A stretch of 64,000 nucleotides of DNA from NCBI GenBank assembly GCA_937951485.1, contig CALEDJ010000004.1, positions 1 through 64,000 of the forward strand, in the 5' to 3' direction. Positions 24,931 to 33,429 of the stretch are shown here, one piece after another. The notes under the pieces are model-generated. The model made no database searches, was not told where the DNA came from, and saw nothing but the letters and a program-made list of their open reading frames with translations. The stretch is from an uncultured bacterium (lineage in GTDB: Bacteria > Hydrogenedentota > Hydrogenedentia > Hydrogenedentales > CAILVY01). Both the position numbers and the translations under genes were made by a program. Within the stretch, counting starts at the first letter, position 1, and the number at the start of each line of letters is the position of its first letter.

Positions 24931-27399
24931 TTACCGACCCCGAACGGCTCCGCCTGACGCACCACCCCGCACGCTCGGCGCGCTGCGGCCAACCGATGGC
25001 GCACTGATGGTCGGCGCGCTGCGGCCAACCGATGGCGCACTGATGGTCGGCGCGCTGCGGCCAACCGATGGCGCACTGATGCCTGGCGCGCTGCGGCCAA
25101 CCGATGGCGCACTGATGCCTGGCGTGCTGCGGCCAACCGATGGCGCACTGATGCCTGGCGCGCTGCGGCCAACCGATGGCGCATTGATGACTGGTGTGCC
25201 TCGGCTGACTGACGGCGCGCTTTGTCGCACGCTTGGCGCGGGCGCACTGACGCTGGGCGCGCTGTGGGGGTCGCTGGGTGCTGGCGCGCTTTGTCGTACG
25301 CTTGGCGCGGGCGCACTGACGGCGGGCGCCCCGCGCGATGGCGCTGGATTCATGCTCGGCACACTTGGACGGCTGATTGCCGGCGGGCTTGCCGGTCGCG
25401 GGGTTGTCTGCGCCGGGCGTGAAGAAGGAGTCGGCTGATACGCTGCGCCGCGGCCCCGGATGCCCGGGGTGGCCTCAATATCCCGCGAAGTGGGCGGCAC
25501 TGTGGTGCGCGGCGCAGGCGAAAACGACCGCCCCTCAGTCGGCGTACCGCGCAAGGACGGCGCCTCGGTTCGCGGGGTGACCGGTGCGCCGCGCTCCGGG
25601 CGGTTTTCCTGCTCCGCAGGGCCTGCAGGCGTCGCCGAACCGCGCGGCTGCGTTTGCGTGCGTATCGTCCCGCCGCCCGCAGCGTCCCCTCTTGTCGGGG
25701 CGGAAGCCGGTGCGCCGCTTGGCTCTGGCATTATCGGGCGCGCTTCCGAAGGAACCGCGCTTCCGCGTTTGGGACGCTCTTCCATTGACGCGCCCGAACG
25801 CGTCGGCGCGTCCGCCGGGGCCGCTCCTGACCGGACGCCGCGGCCCGCATCGCCGCGTGGCGTCGCCTCGCTTGCCGTCATGGTGCGCCGCTCGATGCCC
25901 GGACCTAACTGCGGGTCGGCGCCCCTGATTTTCGGCGCTGCGCGCAGGGCATCCGCGGTGGTGCTTTCCATGCGCACATTACGAACCTGGGCCATGCGAC
26001 CCTGGGGGCTTAAGTCCGTCTTAAGGCCGCGCCCGCCAGTGCTCGCGACATGCGTGAAGCGGTCCCGCCCCAGCGATGATTCCAGCCGCTGCGCGCGGTG
26101 TTGTGCGGTCAGCGCTGTTTCATCCAGCGCAGCGGGGCCGCGAATGGCGCGGGGCGGATTGTAATTCCGGACCCGGTCCGGCGGCAGGGTGTAGGGGGTC
26201 CGCACGCGGTTGGGCGCGTTGATGTTGATGTTGATGTTCCAGATATTCACTTCGTGCGGGCGCTGGCGCACGTATGTGGCAATGACAGGGGTGAGCGGGT
26301 AAACATATGCCGGACCGCGATAGAAGGCGCCGGCGTAAACATAGGAACTTACGCTGATGTCGAACATTACGCCACCCACGGTGAAGACTGCCGAATCCCG
26401 CACCACGATGGGACGGTGATAAAAGTCCACCGGCGCCCAGATGAAATAGTCGCCGCAGCGGATGGTGGCCGCCCACGCGGGACTCCAGACGGGGTCATAA
26501 GCCCATATCCAGCCATAGGAGACGTGATAGCGCCACCGGCCATAGTGCGTCGTGATGTAGGAGAAGGGGTAACGGCCCACCCAGACATAGCCCGTGACCG
26601 GCACGTAACTCCAGTAGCCGTAGCGATAGGGCACATAATCCACCACCACCGTGGGCCGCCAGTAATGGCGATTGTCCACATAGACCCATTCACCGTAGGG
26701 CGCCAAATCCACCACTCCGAGCGTTTGCGGCGCAAAACTCACCGATGTGGGTGCGCTCTTGAACCCTTCGGCCAGCAATTTCGCGCGTTCGCGGTTCCAT
26801 ACATCAAAGGCGTCCTCCACCGTGCGATCAAAAAACATGGGCGTAGACGGCAGCATCCCCGGATCAACCCAGACCCGCTGCCCGGTATTCACATACACCG
26901 CGCCGCCCGCATCGGTTCGCACGATAACCCGGCCCCATCTCACGCTCACGGTCGTTGCGCCCTGGTCCACCACATCCAGCCGCACCGCCGTGTCGCGTTC
27001 CACCTCCACCATGCAGGCCGGCGTCGCGAACACGAAGTCACCGCTGCTGCGGTTCATGCGCTGCACTTGGAATGAGCCATACCAGCCCCGGACCAGCCCG
27101 CTGGGCGGCAGCCCGGCGATTTCCGCCCTGCTTCCGTCCGCCATCCGCAGGAACGTGCCGCCGGAAAACTCGATTTCCGCCGTCCCCCCCTGGTCCACCC
27201 ACAGCGTATCGCCCTGAAGCACCATCGTGTTCAATGGCGCCTGACTCCATTCGGCATCATCCACGCCCCGGATCAGCGTGCCGCCGGCGTCAAAACTGAC
27301 CCGCGCGTGCAACGGATGGTCCGAAGCCCAAGCCAATGGCGCAAGTCCAATCAGAAAAAGCACATAGGCTGTCTTTGCGATGCTGCGTTGCGTGTTCAT
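24931..27399 (-). CDS. FecR-domain surface protein with Tyr/Trp-rich middle and repeat-rich tail
   Basis: 822 residues with a signal peptide (VLFLIGLAPLAWA). Residues about 30-200 form a FecR-like beta domain (LQGDTLWVDQGGTAEIEFSGGTFLRMADGS, TTVSVRWGRVIVRTDAGGAVYVNTGQ). Next comes a DUF6600-like segment rich in Tyr and Trp (GEWVYVDNRHYWRP, YGYWSYVPVTGYVWVGRYP). The C-terminal 400 residues are Pro/Ala/Ser/Arg-rich low complexity, ending in tandem 12-residue units of the form ISAPSVGRSAPG. The ATG at 27399 has GGAGG 8 bases upstream. No sigma factor or TonB receptor is nearby, so FecR signalling is not implied. Exported; role unknown. Confidence 0.8.
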   Translation of the reverse strand: MNTQRSIAKTAYVLFLIGLAPLAWASDHPLHARVSFDAGGTLIRGVDDAEWSQAPLNTMVLQGDTLWVDQGGTAEIEFSGGTFLRMADGSRAEIAGLPPSGLVRGWYGSFQVQRMNRSSGDFVFATPACMVEVERDTAVRLDVVDQGATTVSVRWGRVIVRTDAGGAVYVNTGQRVWVDPGMLPSTPMFFDRTVEDAFDVWNRERAKLLAEGFKSAPTSVSFAPQTLGVVDLAPYGEWVYVDNRHYWRPTVVVDYVPYRYGYWSYVPVTGYVWVGRYPFSYITTHYGRWRYHVSYGWIWAYDPVWSPAWAATIRCGDYFIWAPVDFYHRPIVVRDSAVFTVGGVMFDISVSSYVYAGAFYRGPAYVYPLTPVIATYVRQRPHEVNIWNINININAPNRVRTPYTLPPDRVRNYNPPRAIRGPAALDETALTAQHRAQRLESSLGRDRFTHVASTGGRGLKTDLSPQGRMAQVRNVRMESTTADALRAAPKIRGADPQLGPGIERRTMTASEATPRGDAGRGVRSGAAPADAPTRSGASMEERPKRGSAVPSEARPIMPEPSGAPASAPTRGDAAGGGTIRTQTQPRGSATPAGPAEQENRPERGAPVTPRTEAPSLRGTPTEGRSFSPAPRTTVPPTSRDIEATPGIRGRGAAYQPTPSSRPAQTTPRPASPPAISRPSVPSMNPAPSRGAPAVSAPAPSVRQSAPAPSDPHSAPSVSAPAPSVRQSAPSVSRGTPVINAPSVGRSAPGISAPSVGRSTPGISAPSVGRSAPGISAPSVGRSAPTISAPSVGRSAPTISAPSVGRSAPSVRGGASGGAVRGR
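24977..25192 (-). repeat. Six 36-bp coding tandem repeats
   Basis: Six copies of a 36-bp unit (starts at 24977, 25013, 25049, 25085, 25121, 25157) lie at the 3' end of the FecR-type gene and encode the 12-residue SVGRSAP unit. Copies differ only at a few bases, so the array is young or kept alike by recombination. Copy number is likely to vary between strains. Confidence 0.85.
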
Positions 27400-27700
27400 G
27401 CTCACATCCTCCATCACACAGGCGCTCCAAGTCGTGTGTTCTGCTTACCTTGACGAATTTCCGTGCAGTTGATTCACATCTGAAGGATGGCGGTGCCTGT
27501 GTTTTTTCCTGTTTGTCGCGGCAGTCGCCTTGATGTTCCGGGTCGGCCTTGCCTATAGTCATATCAGAACACGCGGAGACGCCACATGTGCGGCATCGGC
27601 GCTTTCATCACATGCAGGGCGGTATTGAAAAAGTCGGCCGGTTGCGGAAGGCCGCATCCGGCACGTGCCAACGAATCGCAACCTGGAGAAAGACACAATC
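27400..27700. other. 301-bp gap between divergent genes
   Basis: The gap lies between the FecR-type gene and the MFS gene. It holds a good promoter for the MFS gene (27530-27559, listed separately) and a T-rich stretch near 27508-27515. I see no RNA gene or further coding signal. Confidence 0.5.
27530..27559 (+). promoter_or_regulatory. Sigma-70-type promoter for the MFS gene
   Basis: TTGATG at 27530-27535, an 18-base spacer, TATAGT at 27554-27559. It reads toward the transporter gene at 27701 with a leader of about 135 bases. Confidence 0.55.
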
Positions 27701-28942
27701 ATGGAAATCAGAACGCGCATTGAATTATCCACAATGATGTTTCTGCAGTTCTTCATTTGGGGCGCATGGGCCGTCACCATGGGAACTTATCTCAACGCCA
27801 TCGGCTTCAGAGGGACAGACATCGGCAGCGCCTACAGCACCACGGCGTGGGCGGCGATTGTCTCGCCGTTTTTTGTGGGAATGGTGGCTGATCGCTTTTT
27901 TTCGGCGGAGAAGGTGATGGGCGTCTTGCACTTGTTGGGGGCGGTGTTGATGTACTGGGCTTCGACGATCACGGAACCCGGCAAGTTTTTCTGGGTGTTG
28001 TTGGGCTATGCGCTGTGTTATATGCCCACGCTGGCGCTGGTGAACGCCATCGCATTCCATCAGATGAAAGACCCCGGCAAGGAGTTTCCCGGCATCCGGG
28101 TGCTGGGCACGCTGGGGTGGATCGTCGCCGGGCTGATTATCGGGTTCCTGAAAATCGAGCCGACCGCCATTCCGCTGAAAATTGCGGCAGGGATGTCGCT
28201 CGCGATGGGGGTGTACTCATTTTTCCTGCCCAACACGCCGCCCAAAGGCAAAGGGAAAAAAGTCGCTGTGCGGGATGTATTGGGGTTGGACGCCCTCGGT
28301 CTGATGAAAGATCGCTCTTTTGCGGTCTTCGTGGCGTGTTCCCTGCTCATTTGCATTCCACTCGCTTTCTATTACAACTTCACCAACTTGTTCCTGAATG
28401 AAAGCGGCGTGGCCAATGCCGCAGGAAAAATGACGATGGGCCAGATGTCGGAAGTTGTCTTTATGCTGGTGATGCCTTTCTTCTTCGTCCGTCTCGGCGT
28501 AAAGTATATGCTGCTCTGCGGCATGGTTGCCTGGGCCGCACGATATCTGCTCTTCGCCTTTGGCAATAACGAAGCGCTGGTCTTCATGTTTTACCTCGGA
28601 ATTCTCCTGCATGGCATCTGCTACGATTTCTTCTTCGTGGTTGGGCAAATCTACGTGGACCGCGAAGCCCCGGAGGAAATCCGGGCCAATGCGCAGGGTT
28701 TCATCGCCTTGATTACGTATGGCGCGGGCATGGTGGTCGGCGCAAAGGTGTCAGGATTGATGGTGGATTTGTTCGCCGAATACGAATTGGTGGATGGCGT
28801 GGAAAAAGCGGTCGGCCACCAGTGGACGAATATCTGGGTGATTCCCGCAATCATGGCGGGGGTCGTCATTGTGTTTTTTGCATTGCTCTTCCGTGACAAG
28901 CCGGCCCCGGAAAATGCCGCAGCAACAGCCGAAACGGAGTAA
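27701..28942 (+). CDS. MFS transporter, nucleoside:H+ symporter type
   Basis: 413 residues, 12 predicted membrane segments. The sequence begins RIELSTMMFLQFFIWGAWAVTMGTYL, the usual start of NupG/XapB-type nucleoside:H+ symporters, and has VADRFFSAEKVMGVLHLLG, IRVLGTLGWIVAG and VGQIYVDREAPEEIRANAQGF. The family moves nucleosides with protons; many environmental relatives may take sugars. The ATG at 27701 lies after GGAGA at about 11 bases. Downstream, 155 bases away, is the MscK-like channel gene. Confidence 0.85.
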   Translation: MEIRTRIELSTMMFLQFFIWGAWAVTMGTYLNAIGFRGTDIGSAYSTTAWAAIVSPFFVGMVADRFFSAEKVMGVLHLLGAVLMYWASTITEPGKFFWVLLGYALCYMPTLALVNAIAFHQMKDPGKEFPGIRVLGTLGWIVAGLIIGFLKIEPTAIPLKIAAGMSLAMGVYSFFLPNTPPKGKGKKVAVRDVLGLDALGLMKDRSFAVFVACSLLICIPLAFYYNFTNLFLNESGVANAAGKMTMGQMSEVVFMLVMPFFFVRLGVKYMLLCGMVAWAARYLLFAFGNNEALVFMFYLGILLHGICYDFFFVVGQIYVDREAPEEIRANAQGFIALITYGAGMVVGAKVSGLMVDLFAEYELVDGVEKAVGHQWTNIWVIPAIMAGVVIVFFALLFRDKPAPENAAATAETE

Positions 28943-29097
28943 TATAGCGGCGGGGTGGGAAAATCACATCGAATTTCACCATGCTTTGCTATGGAGATTT
29001 TCGGTCGGGGATGTGGCCCGGTCCCGCCTTCGCCCAAGGCTGCGGCGGACGCGCTGGCGACCGGCCACAACGGAGACGTGCACCGAAAGGCGCTGAT

Positions 29098-32000
29098 GTG
29101 AAGAGAATCCGGAGTCAAGGACGCCGCCTGGCGATGCTGGGCGTGTTGGCGATCCTGTGCATGCCGGCGGCGATGGCGCAACCGCCGGACGTCGCCGGGA
29201 TTGTGTCTCCGGAACCCGGCGAACCGGACCTGAACCGCCCCGCCGTCGAGGAGCAGCGCAAGCGGTTCGCCGAAGCGGAAGGGATTGACGAGGCGCTCCG
29301 CAAGCGGATTGTGGAGTACTACGATGAAGCGCTGCGGCACCTGCAGGCGGCGGAGGATTGGCGGGCCAAGGGCGCGCATCTCGACGCTGCGCGCACTCGT
29401 GCGCCCAAGGAAATCGAGGCGCTCCAGAAACACCTGGAGACGTCCCCCCCCGATGAGCCGCTGGAGATTCCCGAAGACACCCCGCTCGCGGACCTGGAAC
29501 GCCAACTCGCCTCGATGGAGACGCAGTTGCGAAGCATCCAGGCGGAATTTGACCAGCGCCTCAACGAACCCGCCCAGCGCGCCGACCGCCGCGCAGCCAT
29601 CCCGGCATTGATCACGGCGGCACGGCAGCGCATCCAGGACTCACAGACCGAACTGGCGGCCTCGTCCCCCGCCGATGAAGCGCCGGAATTGACCGCGGCC
29701 CGCCGGCTCTCGCTCCGGGCGCGCATTGTCGCCGCTACAAACGAGATAGACGCCCTGGAACGCGAAGTGCAGTGCTATGAGGCGCGCAATCCTCTCCTTG
29801 CCCTGCTCCAGGAGGAAACCAAGAGACGCCTCACGATGGCGCAGCGGGACACAGAGATGCTCCGCGAGATTACGACCGCTCGGAGACGCGAGGAGGCGGC
29901 GCTGGCGGCGGAAGCCGCCCGGCTGAAACTCCAGGAAATCGAGGAGATCAACCCCGTAGTGCGCCGGCGCGCCGTGGAATTGGCCGAAAAAAATGCTGCA
30001 TTTGCCGAATTGCGCACCGGGCCGGAGGGACTAACCCAGAAAATTGAAAGCAAAACCGCCAAATTAACCTCGGAGACCAACCGGGTCAAGCAGTTGGAGG
30101 AAGAGTACAACCGCATCATCCAGCGGGTCAAGGCGGGCGGACTCAACAACGCCGTCGGCGTCATGTTACGCAAGCGCAAGGCGCAACTGCCGAATGTGCG
30201 CCGGATTCAACGGGAAATCCGGGACCGCCGCGTCGAAATCGCACAAATCCAACTGGCCCAGAGCGAACTGCGTGAACACCGTCTGAACCTGTCTGACGTG
30301 GAGCGGGAACTGAACGCCGCCATCCGTGCCCTGCCCGATCACTACACCGAAGAGGAACGCGAGCCTGTCCGCAAGGAAGTCGCCGACCTGGTTCAGAACC
30401 AGCGCACATTGATTGACGCGCTGCAACGCGACTACGACACCTACTTGAATGTGCTTTTTGAACTGAACATCTGCCAGGAACAGTTGGCCGGGGTGACCCG
30501 CCAGTTCACGGCCTACATCAATGAAAACATCCTGTGGACCGGGGGAACCGCCGCCCCCAACCTGAGAACGATTCAGGAAGGCAATACGGCGCTGCGCTGG
30601 CTGACTTCACCCGAGGCTTGGCGGAATGTACCCGGCCTGATGATCGGTGATTTGGCAAACAATTTCCACATAAATGCCCCCATCCTGGCGCTGCTTCTTG
30701 CCTGGTTGCTCTTCTGGCGCAAAATCCAGAACACTATCGAGACCCTCGGCGTAGAAGCCCGGAAAAAGAAGCATACCCGGTTTGTGCACTCCCTGGAAAC
30801 GCTGGGGCTGACCTTTCTGGCTGGGGCTTCATGGCCCGCCTTCATCGCGTTTTTTGCATGGCGTCTATCGGTTGCTGCCGAAACGGTGGACCAGGCGCGC
30901 GCCACAGGCGCGGGCCTGCTGGCGGCGGCTTTCATGGGATTCTGTCTGGAAACCTTGCGGCAACTGCTGCGCAGCAACGGCCTCGCGGAAGCGCATCTGG
31001 GATGGCCGGGGAACCGGTTGGCATCGGCGCGACGTGTGTTTGTCATGTTGCTGTTTGTGTTGTTGCCTGCTTCATTCATCGTTTATACCTTTGAAAACCA
31101 GACAGAAGAATTCTGGAAAGATTCCGTGGGCCGGTTTGCGTTTGCGGCGGCCATGGTCGCCATTGCCGTGGCCCTGTACCGCCTGCTGGGCCTTGCGCGC
31201 GAGGATATCAAGGATATGCCTGGCGGTGGGGGGATGCTGGCGGAAAAACAAAAACTGCACCGGCCTATCCATCTGTTGCTGGCCGGACTTCCCGCCTGCC
31301 TCTCGCTGCTCGCCATGGGCGGTTACTATTTCACGGCCCTTCATCTGACTTACCGGTTTTTCTGGACCCTGCTCCTGATGCTGGCTGTTCTCATCGGTAC
31401 AGGCATGACCCGCCGCTGGCTGGAACTCACCCGCCGCGCCATCGCCATCAAACAGGCGCAGGCATTGCGCGAGAGCATGAAGGCTGAAGAGGAAGGCGAC
31501 GAAGTCCCCACCGAGGCTGAATTGCTTGACAGGCAACTGGACCTCGTGCGCGTGGATGCGCAGACGCAGAGTCTCGTGCGCACTGTGGCGGGCATGGCTG
31601 TCCTCTTCGGCGCATGGTTTATCTGGGCGGATATCATACCCGCCTTCCGGGCGCTTGACAGCATCCGCTTGTGGGACATCACTGTCGCCACCGAAGAAAT
31701 TATTCAGGACGAGGCGGGGCAGACGGAAGTGATCATCCGGCAGAAACTCGATTCAATCACCGCTTCCGACGCGCTGCTTGCGCTTGTGATTCTGGCTATC
31801 GTCGCCCTGGCCGTGCGCCGCCTGCCCGCCCTGATAGAAATCATCCTGTTGCAACGGCTCCACATGGGTGCGGGGGAGCGTTATGCCTTTCTGGCCGTGT
31901 TCCGTTACGTGGTGATCGCACTGGGTGTCATTTTCGCCTTCAACACCATTGGCATCGGATGGTCCAATGTGCAATGGCTGGTCGCTGCGCTGGGACTCGG

Positions 32001-32586
32001 CCTGGGTTTCGGACTCCAGGAAATCTTCGCCAACTTCATTTCCGGGCTGATCATCCTCTTCGAACGCCCCATCCGTGTGGGTGATGTCGTCACCGTGGGC
32101 GGCGTCAGCGGGCGCGTCGCCCAAATCCGCACCCGCGCCACCATCATCACCGACTGGGACCGCAAGGAACTTGTCGTCCCCAACAAAGAATTCGTCACCG
32201 GCCAACTCGTCAATTGGACCCTTTCGGATAACATCATCCGAATAGTGATTCCCGTCGGCATTGCATACGGGTCCAACGCGAGACACGCCATGGAAATCCT
32301 GAGAAATCTGGCTGAAAAACACCCGGATGTCATGGCGGATCCGGCCCCGCAGGTGTTTTTCATTGGATTCGGGGATAGCGCGCTCAATTTCGAACTGCGC
32401 GTTTTCTCGCCGCAGATGGATGCCATGATGCGTGTTCGCCACGACCTGCACCTCGCCATTGACGACGCTTTTCGTGAAGCGGGCATCGAAATCGCCTTCC
32501 CGCAGCAGGATATCCATATCCGTTCCGGGCTGGAACCCCTTGCCAAAGCGCTCGAGCGGCCCCCCGCCGCGTCGCCAGGCGACTGA
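29098..32586 (+). CDS. Large MscK/KefA-like mechanosensitive channel
   Basis: 1162 residues. A signal peptide (LAMLGVLAILCMPAAMA) leads to a long periplasmic coiled-coil region up to about residue 480 (repeated AARQRIQ, EALEREVQ-type heptads). About ten hydrophobic helices follow, then the MscS core: LGLGFGLQEIFANFISGLIILFERPIRVGDVV, the family's pore helix and beta-domain entry. The C terminus is FPQQDIHIRS. Such channels release solutes on hypo-osmotic shock. The GTG start at 29098 has AAAGG 7 bases upstream and gives a proper signal peptide; upstream in-frame codons do not. Confidence 0.85.
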   Translation: MKRIRSQGRRLAMLGVLAILCMPAAMAQPPDVAGIVSPEPGEPDLNRPAVEEQRKRFAEAEGIDEALRKRIVEYYDEALRHLQAAEDWRAKGAHLDAARTRAPKEIEALQKHLETSPPDEPLEIPEDTPLADLERQLASMETQLRSIQAEFDQRLNEPAQRADRRAAIPALITAARQRIQDSQTELAASSPADEAPELTAARRLSLRARIVAATNEIDALEREVQCYEARNPLLALLQEETKRRLTMAQRDTEMLREITTARRREEAALAAEAARLKLQEIEEINPVVRRRAVELAEKNAAFAELRTGPEGLTQKIESKTAKLTSETNRVKQLEEEYNRIIQRVKAGGLNNAVGVMLRKRKAQLPNVRRIQREIRDRRVEIAQIQLAQSELREHRLNLSDVERELNAAIRALPDHYTEEEREPVRKEVADLVQNQRTLIDALQRDYDTYLNVLFELNICQEQLAGVTRQFTAYINENILWTGGTAAPNLRTIQEGNTALRWLTSPEAWRNVPGLMIGDLANNFHINAPILALLLAWLLFWRKIQNTIETLGVEARKKKHTRFVHSLETLGLTFLAGASWPAFIAFFAWRLSVAAETVDQARATGAGLLAAAFMGFCLETLRQLLRSNGLAEAHLGWPGNRLASARRVFVMLLFVLLPASFIVYTFENQTEEFWKDSVGRFAFAAAMVAIAVALYRLLGLAREDIKDMPGGGGMLAEKQKLHRPIHLLLAGLPACLSLLAMGGYYFTALHLTYRFFWTLLLMLAVLIGTGMTRRWLELTRRAIAIKQAQALRESMKAEEEGDEVPTEAELLDRQLDLVRVDAQTQSLVRTVAGMAVLFGAWFIWADIIPAFRALDSIRLWDITVATEEIIQDEAGQTEVIIRQKLDSITASDALLALVILAIVALAVRRLPALIEIILLQRLHMGAGERYAFLAVFRYVVIALGVIFAFNTIGIGWSNVQWLVAALGLGLGFGLQEIFANFISGLIILFERPIRVGDVVTVGGVSGRVAQIRTRATIITDWDRKELVVPNKEFVTGQLVNWTLSDNIIRIVIPVGIAYGSNARHAMEILRNLAEKHPDVMADPAPQVFFIGFGDSALNFELRVFSPQMDAMMRVRHDLHLAIDDAFREAGIEIAFPQQDIHIRSGLEPLAKALERPPAASPGD

Positions 32587-32809
32587 GTCGCCGGAGGCAA
32601 AGCCTTTTCCACCGAACCGTGCGATTGCCTTCTATTCTCGAGGGTCGCAGCCGTGCAGGGATTCATGTCGGTTCTCCTGTTCCTCGGAGAAAGCCGCCGG
32701 GAAACTTTTGGGTTCTAAAAAGGATTGAATATGGTGAATGTGGCGCGGTCATCCGGGGCCGAAAGCGGGACGGTGTCGCAAACGGGAAGTGGCAGAAAGG
32801 CTGGGCAGT

Positions 32810-33046
32810 ATGATGATGGTACAGGGTGAGGGTGCGCGGTATATCGTGGAGCATCGCCGGACGCCGGACAATCAGTCCATGGGATTGTGGACCTTCAGCA
32901 TTCAGGAACGCGATGTGTCATTTTGGGGGCGTTATCCCGAGGCCGAGTCCACCGCCAGGCAATATGCGGTGAAAAAGGGGCTGAATTCCGACGCCATTCG
33001 CTTTGTAGATGGCGCCAGTTTTCAATTCAAGAACCCCGGGAATTAA
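32810..33046 (+). CDS. Small protein of unknown function
   Basis: 78 residues starting MMMVQGEGARYIVEHRR, ending KNPGN. No family recognised; the pattern of alternating hydrophobics (GLWTFSIQERDVSFWGRYPEAE) suggests a small beta-sheet fold. AAAGG lies 9 bases before the ATG. It stands alone between the channel gene and the sensor kinase gene. Confidence 0.5.
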   Translation: MMMVQGEGARYIVEHRRTPDNQSMGLWTFSIQERDVSFWGRYPEAESTARQYAVKKGLNSDAIRFVDGASFQFKNPGN

Positions 33047-33429
33047 GGTTTTTTCCCCGCCGATCTCTTCTCGGGGATGCGGGGGGCGCGTCCAAAAAAC
33101 GCCCGTTCCAGCGCAGGGGGACGAACATTGAAAGGTGCTTGATCCCAGCGATGCCTCCAATGAATGTCCCGCAGCCCGCCGGGATGTTCAAAAATTTCCC
33201 TCTGACACCCGGATACATCTTTGCGCCTATCGCAGGGAGTTGACGCGCGATGCCGTTGAAGCGCATAATGGCATCTGGCAGGGCGTCGTATTCACGCAAC
33301 AGTTGGACATATGTAATGATTGTTGCGTCGGGCGCGAAAGAGGGGATATGTTCTCGGCCGGGCAGCGGCCACGAGGTTCACTGATGTTCATGGGGGATGC
33401 GCTGTGGCGCAACATAGGGCGCAGAGGGT
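33047..33429. other. 383-bp gap, no supported gene
   Basis: Short open frames exist on both strands here, but none has a ribosome site or a recognisable protein. One minus-strand frame contains GCGTFIGGIAGIKHLSMFVPLRW, which might be a decayed gene remnant. I see no promoter of consensus quality for the kinase. Confidence 0.35.

Noticed and set aside
24977-25192. 36-bp repeats resembling a CRISPR array
   Set aside because: Repeats abut with no spacers and lie in frame inside a protein gene.
33047-33429. Small frames between the 78-residue gene and the kinase
   Set aside because: No ribosome sites and no family resemblance.
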